From positions 1 to 58,968 of IMG/VR virus record IMGVR_UViG_3300044809_000038: 58,968 bases of DNA; one strand, given 5' to 3'. Below are positions 1-7,954 of the stretch, piece by piece. The notes under the pieces were generated by a model that was given only the letters and a program-made list of their open reading frames with translations, searched no databases and was not told the DNA's origin. How positions within the stretch are numbered: the first letter of the stretch is position 1; each line of letters begins with the position of its first letter. Origin of the DNA: a virus. The translations under genes and the position numbers were made by a program.

Positions 1-30
1 CCGGGGCCCCCCCCCCCTTCCGGGCCCCGT
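1..30. other. Contig-end artefact: degraded copy of the right end
   Basis: Bases 3-26 (GGGG, then eleven C, then TTCCGGGCC) align to the right end of the window (GGGGCGCTCCCGCCTTCAGG, 58946-58965) if most G/T positions of the latter are misread as C. Together with the gene that is split between the two ends, this indicates low-quality sequence at a circular join and not a real terminus. Reading frames in these bases should not be trusted. Confidence 0.7.
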
Positions 31-286
31 GGCCCGCGCCGAGTCGACGCGCGACGCCGGACAGCGCCTGGTAGCTGGCCTCGGCCGCCTCGTACTGCCA
101 CTTCCGGCCGCGACCGGACAGCATCTGCGCGCGGCGGCGCTCATGTGCGGCCTCCGTCCGGTAGTGCACGATCTGGCGCTCCAGCTCGGCCACGACCGCA
201 GCCCGCGCCTCGTCGAGCGCGGCCCAGGCGTCGCCCTCCATCCGGGCCAGGTACGAGTCCTCCGACTCCGGGTCGACGTCACTCAT
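1..286 (-). CDS. Coiled-coil protein, 5' part of a gene split by the contig ends
   Basis: The ATG at 286 overlaps the stop of the upstream gene by 8 nt. The product begins MSDVDPESEDSYLARMEGD and continues as a charged helical segment (AVVAELERQIVHYRTEAAHE). It is a clear paralogue of the 74-residue protein at 58720-58944: both share D-[DE]-ARAAVVAELE-x-Q and a VxRRL near the C-terminus. The frame runs into the damaged first ~30 bases. Its natural end, DLKAGAPL plus stop, lies at 58941-58968. Function unknown; the sequence suggests a small coiled-coil protein. Confidence 0.8.
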   Translation of the reverse strand, partial: MSDVDPESEDSYLARMEGDAWAALDEARAAVVAELERQIVHYRTEAAHERRRAQMLSGRGRKWQYEAAEASYQALSGVARRLGAGHGARKGGGAP

Positions 287-698
287 GGCCGCTGATCGCC
301 CCATCCCATGCTTCGGGCAGGAAGCCACCGCTGGTGAGCCAGCCGTCGAGCGCCTCGACCAGCTCGGCGAACTCCTCCGGGTCGACTCGGCCCGTGCCGC
401 CCTGTACGCGCATGACCAGCTCGCGCAGTTTGCGCAGTGTCGCGTTCGGGTCCATCAGCGTGTTGAGGCGCAACGCAGTCAGGCCGGCCTCGGTGAGACA
501 CCATGCGTGGCCCTCGCCCAGGTCTCGCCAGGTGATCCAGCCGGCGCCCTGCAAGTCGTGAGTGATTCTCGCCCTGACGGCCTTGGCGTCCCGGCTCATC
601 GGCGGCTTAGTGTAGTGGAACAGGGCGTCAACGTGTTCGTCGGTGATGGCGCTGGGCGCGGAGCGGGAGAAGGCCGTTCCGGATTCGGGTGTGCTCAT
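279..698 (-). CDS. Hypothetical protein, winged-helix-like
   Basis: This 139-residue soluble protein begins MSTPESGTAF. Residues ~20-80 look like a helix-turn-helix/wing arrangement (HVDALFHYTKPPMSRDAKAVRARI, then GWITWRDLGEGHAWCLTEAG), which would suit a small DNA-binding protein; this is inference from pattern only. The ATG (698) sits 7 nt after the -10 TAGAAT of the promoter at 706-734 with no Shine-Dalgarno, so the mRNA is probably leaderless. It is the first gene of the unit that continues across the contig junction. Confidence 0.75.
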   Translation of the reverse strand: MSTPESGTAFSRSAPSAITDEHVDALFHYTKPPMSRDAKAVRARITHDLQGAGWITWRDLGEGHAWCLTEAGLTALRLNTLMDPNATLRKLRELVMRVQGGTGRVDPEEFAELVEALDGWLTSGGFLPEAWDGAISGHE

Positions 699-705
699 GG
701 CCCCG

Positions 706-734
706 ATTCTACACCCCGAATCGGGGTGTGTCTA
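706..734 (-). promoter_or_regulatory. Promoter with palindromic operator in the spacer
   Basis: On the minus strand: -35 TAGACA (734-729), a 17-nt spacer made of the inverted repeat CACCCCGATTCGGGGTG, and -10 TAGAAT (711-706). The expected start of transcription coincides with the ATG at 698. This is the best copy of a motif repeated across the genome. Confidence 0.8.
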
Positions 735-762
735 ACTCAGGTGAGATGACAGCGCGGGACGG

Positions 763-1017
763 CTACTTGCCGAGCGCCTTCGCGTGCTCGGCCGTCGTCA
801 TCCCCGTGGCGGCGATGTGCATCTCCGCGCACAGGCCGTGTGCGCCCTTCGGCGTGTACTTCTCCAGCTCGGCCACGCACCGGTCGTAGTCGCCCGGTTC
901 GCCCCAGCCGACCTTCGCTGCGCCCTCGCCGTGCACCCAGTAGTCCCAGAGCTTGCGACCCTTGGGGCTCGTCTCCAGGCCGCTGACCGCGAAGTCGGGC
1001 GACAGCACCAGGGCCAC
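763..1017 (-). CDS. Small head-associated domain protein (YWxxGEGAAK type)
   Basis: An 84-residue product with the pattern KLWDYWVHGEGAAKVGWG.PGDYDRC, then KGAHGLCAEMHIAATGM. This compact domain is frequent in actinophage head genes, often fused to the protease or portal, and has no established enzymatic role. It lies directly downstream of the capsid maturation protease. The GTG at 1017 was chosen because no ATG is available; a start up to 40 nt further upstream in the same frame is possible. Confidence 0.75.
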   Translation of the reverse strand: MALVLSPDFAVSGLETSPKGRKLWDYWVHGEGAAKVGWGEPGDYDRCVAELEKYTPKGAHGLCAEMHIAATGMTTAEHAKALGK

Positions 1018-1061
1018 GAGCTCGGCCCAGGCGCCCGGTGGGCCCGATCCTGCCGGGCCGA

Positions 1062-3437
1062 TCAGAAAGGGTTCGCGGCCAGCACGATGTCGCGGCGTGC
1101 CGTCGCCGCCCTGGTGGCATCGTCCAGGCCGAACGTGGCCAGGGCGGCCAGGCGCTGCTCGGCCAGTGCGCTGGTACCGGTCGCGTCGCCGCCCGTGTCC
1201 AGGCCGTCCTGCTCGGCGGCCGGCGCCGTCTTGCCGTTGAGGCGTAGCGCGATGGCGTCGGCCAGCTGGTCGTAGTCCAGGACCACGGCGCCCGAGGCCG
1301 GGGGTGCCTCGACGGGTGTCGACTTGACCGCGCCGGCCGCGACGAGCGTCTCCACTTCGCCGCTGGCGATGCGGGCACGGGGCACGGGGAAGCCGCCGAC
1401 GTTGACGCCCAGGGCGGCCACGAGTTCGAGTCGGCCGCCGATCTTGCGCCAGTCGCCGGACAGGGCGTGCGCGCGGAGCAGGTCGAGGTCGGCGCCTGGG
1501 CGTGCGCGGCCGGCGACCCAGATGCCGTACTGGTCTTCGCCCGCAGCGACGTCGGCGACGGCGGAGCCCGTGTTGTCGTAGTGCTCCGCTGCTGGACCTG
1601 AGGACAGCCGTGTGCTGGCGTGACCGGTTCCCATGGTGATGTGCCCGACGGCGACCGTTCGCAGCTCTCCGTCGTCGTCACGTACCCGTACGGCTCCCGT
1701 GGCGAAGTACGCGTAGTCGGACGCGCTGCGTGGCGGCGTCACGCACTGGCCGGCGAAGCCGATGTGGCACGTGCCCCAGGTCGCCAGGTGGCCGTACACG
1801 TGGCCGTCCTCGCCCACCGTGAGCGCCGTCGGGCCGCTCAGCGCCGGGTTGGCGAACCAGTGCGCCGCGGGCAGATCGGCCAGGGCGCTGGCTGCGACGC
1901 TCTTCAGGCTGCCGTCGGGCGCCCAGTTGTCGGGGATCTTGCTGGACAGGCCGAGCTTCTTCGCCGCGGAGATGATGTGCTTGCGGATGGCGTCGTGGCC
2001 GGCGCCGCCGCGACCCACGGCCCGGATGGCGTTGTCGAGGTCGGCCGCGTTCTCGACGGGGTAGCTGGCTTCGCCAGCCGGCTTGCCCTTCGCCGGTGGC
2101 ATGGCCAGGCCCTTCTTGAGCGCGCGGGCCCGCTTCTCGGCGTTCGGCGCCTTACCGGCTGCGTAGCCCTCGGCGTCGAACTGCTCGGCCGATGCCAGGA
2201 GTTCGCACAGCAGGCAGTCATCGCCGAGTTCGGCCGACGTCCAGGCACTGGCCGCGACGGCATCCAGGTCGGCCGCGGGCACCATCTCCTGGCCGTCGAT
2301 GACCACGTAGGCCTCGGCGAACGCCGGAATCGCCACGAGCGTCGTCGCGGCGATCTTGCCGCCCGTAACGACCAGGCGCTGCTCGGCGTCGATGTAGTCC
2401 ATCTTCGCCTGCTCGTCGCCGGCCTCGGCCTTCGCCATCAGCTCGGCCATGCGCTCCGAGTCGATGAACTCGTACTCGGCCTGCATGTCGGACAGGTCGG
2501 CCGAGTTGCCGGTCAGGTACCCGCGGCGGGCCAGGGTCGTCGCGGCGGCATCGGGGTCGAGCTCGCCCTTGCCGGTCCACACGAACGAGCCTTCGGGGAA
2601 CGGCTCGCCGGTCTCCTTGCTGATGACGTCGGGGCCGGCGACGCGCGTCAGCTCGGTGATCTTGCCGACGATCGTGGCTCCGGTGTGGCCGTCGCCCGTG
2701 TTCTGCACCTGGGCCAGGACGGGGATCGGGAGGGCGCGGTGGCTCAGGGCGCCCGGCTCGATGTAGCGGTGGTCGCTGGTCTCGACGCCCTCGACGATGA
2801 CCACCGGGAAGGTGGCCGGCACGCCGTCGGCGTAGTCGGGTAGGTCGAGCGGCTGAGTGTCGCTGTCCGGTTCGTCGGCTGCTGCGTACATGGACTGGCC
2901 TCCGGTCAGCGGGTAGTCGGTCACGGTGCCGCCCAGGGCTAGGCGCAGCCGGTCGAAGGTGACGGGTCCGACACAGTTCGGGTCGAGGTCGGTGACCGGC
3001 ACGCCGTAGCCGGCGGTGACGTGCTGCACGAACGGGTCGTGCTGTGCGGGCATGAACGCACCCATGATGATGTTGGCGCCGTCCTGGGCGCGCTCGCGCA
3101 GCGGCGTGATCATGTCGCCCTCGGCGGCGTTGCCGACCATGTAGACCGTGGCGGCCTCGGTCTCGCCGACTGGTCGAGCATCCGGGTTGAACACGGCCCA
3201 GCCGAAGACGTTTGCCGCGCACGGACCGCAGTGGCTGGCCAGTCCGCCGGCCAGCGTGGCGAGCTGGGCGCCGATCTCGGGCGGCCAGGTGCTGACGTCG
3301 TCGCCCAGATACAGCAGCGTGAGGTGCAGCTCGTCGGGCGCGTCGCCGCCAGCCACGGTGAGCCGGCTGATGTCCGCCTGGCTGGGCACCAGGGCGATCA
3401 TGCCGCCGGTATGGGTCTGCTCGTCCTCGTCAGCCAC
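1062..3437 (-). CDS. Capsid maturation protease with N-terminal 2H phosphoesterase domain
   Basis: A 791-residue multidomain protein. Residues ~10-190 resemble a 2'-5' RNA ligase/2H phosphoesterase, with both HxT motifs present (HLT at 38-40, HVT at 139-141). Residues ~215-400 resemble a prohead-protease-type domain. Residues ~450-510 carry the ENAADLDNAIRAVGRG...KHIISAAKKLGL motif seen in phage head proteins. The C-terminal half has the actinophage maturation-protease signature (YGHLATWGTCHIGF, MGTGHAS, EHYDNTG, SGDWRKIGG, GGFPVPRARI). It probably processes capsid or scaffold during head assembly. The 2H domain could hydrolyse cyclic or 2'-5'-linked nucleotides. It overlaps the upstream gene by 8 nt and follows the portal region, as usual for a head operon. 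Confidence 0.85.
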   Translation of the reverse strand: MADEDEQTHTGGMIALVPSQADISRLTVAGGDAPDELHLTLLYLGDDVSTWPPEIGAQLATLAGGLASHCGPCAANVFGWAVFNPDARPVGETEAATVYMVGNAAEGDMITPLRERAQDGANIIMGAFMPAQHDPFVQHVTAGYGVPVTDLDPNCVGPVTFDRLRLALGGTVTDYPLTGGQSMYAAADEPDSDTQPLDLPDYADGVPATFPVVIVEGVETSDHRYIEPGALSHRALPIPVLAQVQNTGDGHTGATIVGKITELTRVAGPDVISKETGEPFPEGSFVWTGKGELDPDAAATTLARRGYLTGNSADLSDMQAEYEFIDSERMAELMAKAEAGDEQAKMDYIDAEQRLVVTGGKIAATTLVAIPAFAEAYVVIDGQEMVPAADLDAVAASAWTSAELGDDCLLCELLASAEQFDAEGYAAGKAPNAEKRARALKKGLAMPPAKGKPAGEASYPVENAADLDNAIRAVGRGGAGHDAIRKHIISAAKKLGLSSKIPDNWAPDGSLKSVAASALADLPAAHWFANPALSGPTALTVGEDGHVYGHLATWGTCHIGFAGQCVTPPRSASDYAYFATGAVRVRDDDGELRTVAVGHITMGTGHASTRLSSGPAAEHYDNTGSAVADVAAGEDQYGIWVAGRARPGADLDLLRAHALSGDWRKIGGRLELVAALGVNVGGFPVPRARIASGEVETLVAAGAVKSTPVEAPPASGAVVLDYDQLADAIALRLNGKTAPAAEQDGLDTGGDATGTSALAEQRLAALATFGLDDATRAATARRDIVLAANPF

Positions 3438-3699
3438 GGTCGTCCTCCAGTGCCCTCGGTGTGTCGCCGTCCCACGGATCGGTCGGCTGCGTGATCGACC
3501 GGACCATGAGCATGAAGCCGGTCCGGATCAGCCGGCGTGCCTGCTTCAGGTCTTCGCTGTGGATCTCGTCCTGGCCGGCGATCTCGCGCCAGAGGTCAGC
3601 CACGCCGGCTTCGCACATCTTGACCGTGTTGACCAGGCCGATGGTGGCGTTGTCGAGGTCGCGGTAGCCGGCGATCCGGCGGTGCTGGTTGTCGACCAT
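3430..3699 (-). CDS. Acb2/Tad1-hairpin-like protein, candidate anti-CBASS cyclic-nucleotide sponge
   Basis: An 89-residue protein beginning MVDNQHRRIAGYRDL. It has the layout of the Acb2 family: N-terminal HRxIxGYRDLxxxxIxLxNxxK, a helical hairpin, and a C-terminal LIRTGFMLMVRSITQP segment. Known Acb2 proteins bind cyclic di/trinucleotides made by CBASS (and some Thoeris signals) and so block abortive defence. Identification rests on recalled motif similarity and length. The ATG at 3699 is preferred over upstream in-frame codons because it gives the family N-terminus and leaves a 2-nt gap after the preceding stop. It overlaps the protease start by 8 nt. Confidence 0.75.
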   Translation of the reverse strand: MVDNQHRRIAGYRDLDNATIGLVNTVKMCEAGVADLWREIAGQDEIHSEDLKQARRLIRTGFMLMVRSITQPTDPWDGDTPRALEDDRG

Positions 3700-3701
3700 G
3701 G

Positions 3702-3914
3702 TCAGTCGTCTCCGTTCGTCTCGGCGCGGCTGGCCTGCCAGGCCGACCAGTGTCCGATGATCAGCGCGTAGACGCTGATCAGAGCCACGTACAGGATGGA
3801 GTTGTGCCACCACAGCACGGTCGGTACCGCCATGGCCAGCCAGAACAGTGCCAGGCCGGCGTGCAGCCGGCGCAGCCTGATGGCGTTCGCTGCGGCCTGT
3901 CGGCTCGCTGCCAT
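3702..3914 (-). CDS. Small membrane protein, two TM segments
   Basis: A 70-residue protein with two hydrophobic helices (LFWLAMAVPTVLWW and SILYVALISVYALIIGHW) joined by a short loop, with a basic N-terminus and acidic C-terminus. A GGAGAG ribosome site precedes the ATG at 3914. Function unknown; it sits just before the Acb2-like gene. Confidence 0.75.
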   Translation of the reverse strand: MAASRQAAANAIRLRRLHAGLALFWLAMAVPTVLWWHNSILYVALISVYALIIGHWSAWQASRAETNGDD

Positions 3915-3985
3915 GGTTACTCTCCGTCGCGAGATGATCTTGCTTACCGGTTACCCGCCCGTGAGCGAGGGAGCCTTTTGCCTGG

Positions 3986-4744
3986 TCAGAGGCTCAGATA
4001 CTCTCCGTGTTCGTTGGCCGGAATATGCCGTATCGGGGTGTCTTCCCCGATCGCGGCGTCGCCGGCCATCGCCTGCTCCGGGCGCTCGTGGCGACGCCAC
4101 AGCTCCTCGTAATGCTGCTGCACCCGCTCGCCCAGCAGCAGGTGCAGATCCAGCAGCGTGTCGAATTCGGGCACGTAGCGGCGCATGTCGTCGTTCTGCT
4201 TGAGCCGCAGCTGCGCGAACTCGACCGGGTCGATGCCCTGCGCCAGGACGCCCCAGGCGCCGCCGACCAGCACCACGACGCTGGTCATCACCTTGTCCAA
4301 GCCCCTCACGTACCGGGCCTCGGGCATCTCCTGGCGCTCGTACTCGCCCAACAGGTTGCCCACCCACGGCAGCGTGCCCCGGAACTGGTCGTTCAGCGCC
4401 TCGGCGGCGGCGTGCTCGCGCACCTGCTTGCGCAGCCGCTCCTGGTCGCTGATGCGCAACGTGGGGGTGTCGCCCGCGTACACCTCGGGCATGTCGTGGA
4501 TCAGGGCGAACTGGGCCACGAGGCCGCGGTCCAGGTGCGGGTAGTACCGGGCGGCGAACGCGCACGCCGTCCAACCCAGCATCACCGTGTGATCGGTGTC
4601 CGACTCCGGAGTGAGCTGGTCGGCATGGAAGCACGAGTTGCGGGCGATGCCGCCGAACGCCAAGGCCAGGGAGCCCAGCTCGACCAGGGCATCCGCGGTG
4701 TCGTGCAGGTCGGTGCCGACGTCTCGCCTGGCGATGGCCGTCAC
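3986..4744 (-). CDS. HD-domain phosphohydrolase (YfbR/HD_3-like)
   Basis: A 252-residue protein. Residues ~50-100 show the HD-superfamily pattern: ESDTDHTVMLGW, FALIHDMPEVYAGDTPTL, then a conserved GLDKVMTSV helix. This matches 5'-deoxynucleotidase (YfbR-like) proteins that hydrolyse dNMPs, and related HD enzymes in phages adjust nucleotide pools. Metal ligands would be the first His, the HD pair at ~83-84 and the later Asp of GLDK. The 70 nt downstream, before the next gene, show nothing obvious. The start overlaps the upstream stop by 4 nt. Confidence 0.75.
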   Translation of the reverse strand: MTAIARRDVGTDLHDTADALVELGSLALAFGGIARNSCFHADQLTPESDTDHTVMLGWTACAFAARYYPHLDRGLVAQFALIHDMPEVYAGDTPTLRISDQERLRKQVREHAAAEALNDQFRGTLPWVGNLLGEYERQEMPEARYVRGLDKVMTSVVVLVGGAWGVLAQGIDPVEFAQLRLKQNDDMRRYVPEFDTLLDLHLLLGERVQQHYEELWRRHERPEQAMAGDAAIGEDTPIRHIPANEHGEYLSL

Positions 4745-5007
4745 TTGGCGGCCTCGGGCTTGACGCCGTGCAGGTCGTCGTCGTGGCGCTGGAACGTGAG
4801 CTCGTAGTTCCAGCCGGCCTCGAACTGGTCGGCCACGTCACCGTTGACCGTCATGGTGACGGACAGGTTCGGGCTGGCCGCAGCCCAGGCCTTGTTGCGG
4901 TCGTCCCGGTAGTCGGGCGTGAACATCAGCGTCGCGCTACCGGGTCCGCCCCAGCCGGGAGACTGCTTGCCGGTGCAGGTGACTCGGGCCGTGATGTGCT
5001 TGTGCAT
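4741..5007 (-). CDS. Conserved small phage protein, beta-rich
   Basis: An 88-residue protein beginning MHKHITARVTCTGKQ and ending in an ELTFQRHDDD region. Short strands with alternating hydrophobics (SATLMFTPDY, NLSVTMTVNG, NYELTF) suggest a small beta fold. Similar ~90-residue proteins are common in actinophage structural regions but have no assigned function. An ATGA overlap links it to the HD gene. Confidence 0.75.
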   Translation of the reverse strand: MHKHITARVTCTGKQSPGWGGPGSATLMFTPDYRDDRNKAWAAASPNLSVTMTVNGDVADQFEAGWNYELTFQRHDDDLHGVKPEAAK

Positions 5008-5032
5008 GGCTGCTTCCCTTGTGTCGCTGGGC

Positions 5033-5137
5033 TTACGGGACTCGGCGGAACGGGCCGACGCCGATCATGATCAGGAACAGGAACAGGATGATGGCGATCA
5101 CGATCAGCAGGATGTTCGTCGTGGTGAGAGTGTCCAT
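5033..5137 (-). CDS. 34-residue single-TM protein
   Basis: A short ORF: MDTLTTTNILLIVIAIILFL, followed by FLIMIGVGPFRRVP. One long transmembrane helix is followed by a basic tail. It starts at a TGATG junction with the portal-MuF stop and has a near-perfect AGGAGGTG ribosome site, which argues that it is translated. Function unknown; small membrane peptides of this kind sometimes act in lysis. Confidence 0.7.
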   Translation of the reverse strand: MDTLTTTNILLIVIAIILFLFLIMIGVGPFRRVP

Positions 5138-7947
5138 CAGGTCACCTCCTTCGGGTTGCGGTCCAGGAATCGCTGCCGGAGCTCCTGAATGCGGTTGCGC
5201 TCGGTCAGTGTCGCCTGCGCCACGGTGCCTGTCCGGCCGGCCGCGGTATCGCCCTCCGCCAGCGCTCGCACGTCGGCCATGGCCTGCGTGTCCTCCTGGT
5301 GGACCTGAGTCTGCTCCCGAGCTTCGGGAATGGCCCAGACGGCGACGTAGTCGCACAGGCAACCGTCGTGGTCGCCCGGATGGCGGTAGGGCCCAACCCA
5401 CTCGCACGGCGGGCTGGCGATGGCGCTGCTGAGCTTCTCGTCGCGCCAGCCGCCGAAACGCAGGCCGTCGAGCTCCTCGTGCGGATGGAACCCGCGTGGG
5501 CTCGGCGTCGGGCCGTAGCGCCACTCGTAGCCCAGGTGTGAGCCGCCCTCCTGGGCGACGACCTGGTGCACGGTGTCGCCGACGAGGCCGCCGGCCGGCG
5601 TGCCGTTACCCGCCGCGCCGGTGCCGTTGCTGCTGGCGCCGCCCGAGCCGGGCGTGATGCCGCCGACCTCGGCCAGCGCCGCCCGGACCGCACCCGGCGG
5701 AACGAGCGTGTCCGACTGCTCGCCGAGCTCGTCCTTCGTCGGGTGGAACAGGTGCCGCTCGGCCGTCTTGAGCAGGGCGGCTTCCAGCCGGTTCCAACCG
5801 GCGCGCTTGCGGCCCGTCATGGCGAGCTCGATGGTGCGGCCGATGCGCTTGGCCTTGTCGCTGGCCGGGTCGAGGCGCAGCAGCTTGACGACAGCCGCCG
5901 CGAGCTGAGTGACGGCCTGGGCCACCCACTTGTCCCACTTGACCTGGAGGCCGGCGAAAGCGGCCTCCAGGAGCTTGCTGGCAGGCAGGCCCAGTGCCAT
6001 GACCGTGTCGGGTCCGAGGATGGCCGCGAAGTCCTCCACGGCAGCGTCAGCCAGCTTGGCGCGCACCTCGGGCTTGCCGTTGGCGTGACTGCGGATGCGG
6101 GCGCCGGCCTTCTCCAGTGCGCGCTCCATCGCGGCGTCGGCCGCCACCAGGATGCGGTCGCGCAGCGCGGCCTCGATCGCCGCCAGTTCGCGACTGGCAT
6201 CGACGTCCACAGACCAGTCCACACCTGTGGACAATTCGCCGGCCGCGGTGAAGCTCTCGGCGATGGCCGTCAGCACGTCGGTCTCCATGCCGGTGGCCTG
6301 CTCGTCGGTCAAACCCAGCTGCCCCAATGCCCAAACCCGTTGCGCCGCAAGTCCGGAAGGCTTCTGCGCCGGCTGCGTCGTGCCCGTCGCCGGCTGCGTG
6401 GCCGGCTGGCCGCCGGGCGTGGCCGGCACCTTCGCGGCGGGAGCCGGCGGTGCCAACGGGCCGTTCGTGCCGCCGCCCTCGTCCTGCGGCGCCTGGCCGA
6501 TCTCCTTGTCGGCGATCGTCTCCCGCGTCGGGTACATGAGCGGCTGGTCCGGGTTGAGCAGGCGCTGGATCAGCAGGGCGCTGGTCGAGGAGTCCATGCC
6601 CGTCTTCAGCATGATCTGCCGGAAGACCTCCTCGTCGCTGGGCGCGTCCTCGTCGGTGAAGCCCAGGGCATCGCGCAGCGCGCGGTCGCCGATGGCCAAC
6701 CGGTCGTGAGCATCCTTCGCGTCGCTGCCCCGGTTGGGGTTCTCGGTGAGGTTGCCGGCGTCGAACCACACCTGCACCTGGGAGATCTCGTCCAGGGTGA
6801 ACTGGTCGCGCGCCACCAGCATCGGCCACAGGTAGCCCTCGGTGAAGCTGTCGGCGATGTTCCGCAGTCGCGGGTCGATGTGGTAGCGGTAGGTGTTCTG
6901 GTCGATCTGGGCACCGGACCAGTGGTTGGTCTGACCGATGCCGCTCAAGATCTCGGGCGGCATGTCCAGGCCCGTGCCGAGACGGTTGAGCGCGTTGTCC
7001 AGCGACTCCAGCAGTAGCTTGCTGTCCTCGCGGACGAACGTGATGTGCCGGACCTCCCGCAGGTCCTCCGGGTTGCCCTTGAGCACCATCGGGACGACCG
7101 CGCCGGGCTCGCCCTCATTGTTGATCGGCGCCAGCATCGCGCCCATGAACTCGCTCATGAACTCGTCGGAGTCCGGGTCCTGGTCCTCGGCGTCGCGTGT
7201 CGCCGGCAGCAGCGACAGGCCTTCGGGCAGCAGCAACATCCCGTTCGCGGCGGCACGGGAGCGGCGGACGGCTCGGCGCTCGCGGCCGTTCAGGACGATC
7301 TCGCCGCACAGGTCCTGCATGGCGCGCATCGGGCTGTCGGCGAAGTCGGAGTACCGCGGATGCGGCAGCCACAGCCGCAGCATCTCCTCTTTCGCGGGGT
7401 CGACCTGGTGTCGGATCTGGCCCTTGCCGTTCTTGAGCAACAGCACGCCATCGGGCTGCACCTGCACCTCGTCGACCGACAGCACCTCCCAGCGCTCGCG
7501 CGCCAACTCGTCGATGTAGCCGTGCAGCCAGCACTCGCCGGTGATGTCGAAGTTCTCGGCCACCGCGCCCTGAAACTTCGCTCCGCTGGCGATCGGCAGC
7601 CGGCTCAGCTCGTCCTCGACCGCGGCCATCAGCTCAGGCGAGATGCCCTCGGGCTTGGCACTGAACAGGATCGGGTCGTCGCCCTCGACGTTCACGACAG
7701 CACCGACGAAGCGTGCCCGGCCGACGGCGTTGGCGATGAACTTGCCGGCGAACCTGAGCTCGGGAATCAGGTCGCGGTACACCCAGGCGTCGGACTGCCA
7801 CACCTGCTTGGTGCCGATCAGGACACGCACGCTGTCGCGGTTGCGGACGTCGATGCGGGCGCCGGCCGCGCGGAGCAGGACCATGCCGCGACGGGTCGGA
7901 CGCGCGGATGCGGCGATCTGCTGGTCCTGTGGCACGGCCAGGGTCAT
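5137..7947 (-). CDS. Portal protein fused to a MuF-like minor head domain
   Basis: A 936-residue protein. Residues 1-~520 have portal character: RDLIPELRFAGKFIANAVGRAR, long ordered alpha/beta segments, TGLDMPPEILSGIG, YLWPMLVARDQF. A linker rich in Ala, Pro, Thr and Gly (~520-570) leads to a helical domain. The last ~120 residues have a MuF-type signature (FHPHEELDGLRFGGW, PGDHDGCLCDYVAVW). The dodecameric portal is the DNA gate of the capsid, and MuF domains associate with it inside the head. In many phages these are separate genes; here they are one polypeptide. It overlaps the 34-residue membrane gene at TGATG. Confidence 0.9.
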   Translation of the reverse strand: MTLAVPQDQQIAASARPTRRGMVLLRAAGARIDVRNRDSVRVLIGTKQVWQSDAWVYRDLIPELRFAGKFIANAVGRARFVGAVVNVEGDDPILFSAKPEGISPELMAAVEDELSRLPIASGAKFQGAVAENFDITGECWLHGYIDELARERWEVLSVDEVQVQPDGVLLLKNGKGQIRHQVDPAKEEMLRLWLPHPRYSDFADSPMRAMQDLCGEIVLNGRERRAVRRSRAAANGMLLLPEGLSLLPATRDAEDQDPDSDEFMSEFMGAMLAPINNEGEPGAVVPMVLKGNPEDLREVRHITFVREDSKLLLESLDNALNRLGTGLDMPPEILSGIGQTNHWSGAQIDQNTYRYHIDPRLRNIADSFTEGYLWPMLVARDQFTLDEISQVQVWFDAGNLTENPNRGSDAKDAHDRLAIGDRALRDALGFTDEDAPSDEEVFRQIMLKTGMDSSTSALLIQRLLNPDQPLMYPTRETIADKEIGQAPQDEGGGTNGPLAPPAPAAKVPATPGGQPATQPATGTTQPAQKPSGLAAQRVWALGQLGLTDEQATGMETDVLTAIAESFTAAGELSTGVDWSVDVDASRELAAIEAALRDRILVAADAAMERALEKAGARIRSHANGKPEVRAKLADAAVEDFAAILGPDTVMALGLPASKLLEAAFAGLQVKWDKWVAQAVTQLAAAVVKLLRLDPASDKAKRIGRTIELAMTGRKRAGWNRLEAALLKTAERHLFHPTKDELGEQSDTLVPPGAVRAALAEVGGITPGSGGASSNGTGAAGNGTPAGGLVGDTVHQVVAQEGGSHLGYEWRYGPTPSPRGFHPHEELDGLRFGGWRDEKLSSAIASPPCEWVGPYRHPGDHDGCLCDYVAVWAIPEAREQTQVHQEDTQAMADVRALAEGDTAAGRTGTVAQATLTERNRIQELRQRFLDRNPKEVT

Positions 7948-7954
7948 GGCGCTC

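Noticed and set aside
1-20. Poly-C tract as a physical genome end or regulatory element
   Set aside because: It aligns to the right end with systematic C substitutions and lies within a split gene, so a sequencing or assembly artefact is the simpler reading.
5566-7017. Plus-strand open frame of 483 codons in the portal gene
   Set aside because: Antisense shadow of the portal-MuF gene; composition is typical of reverse-frame high-G/C third positions.
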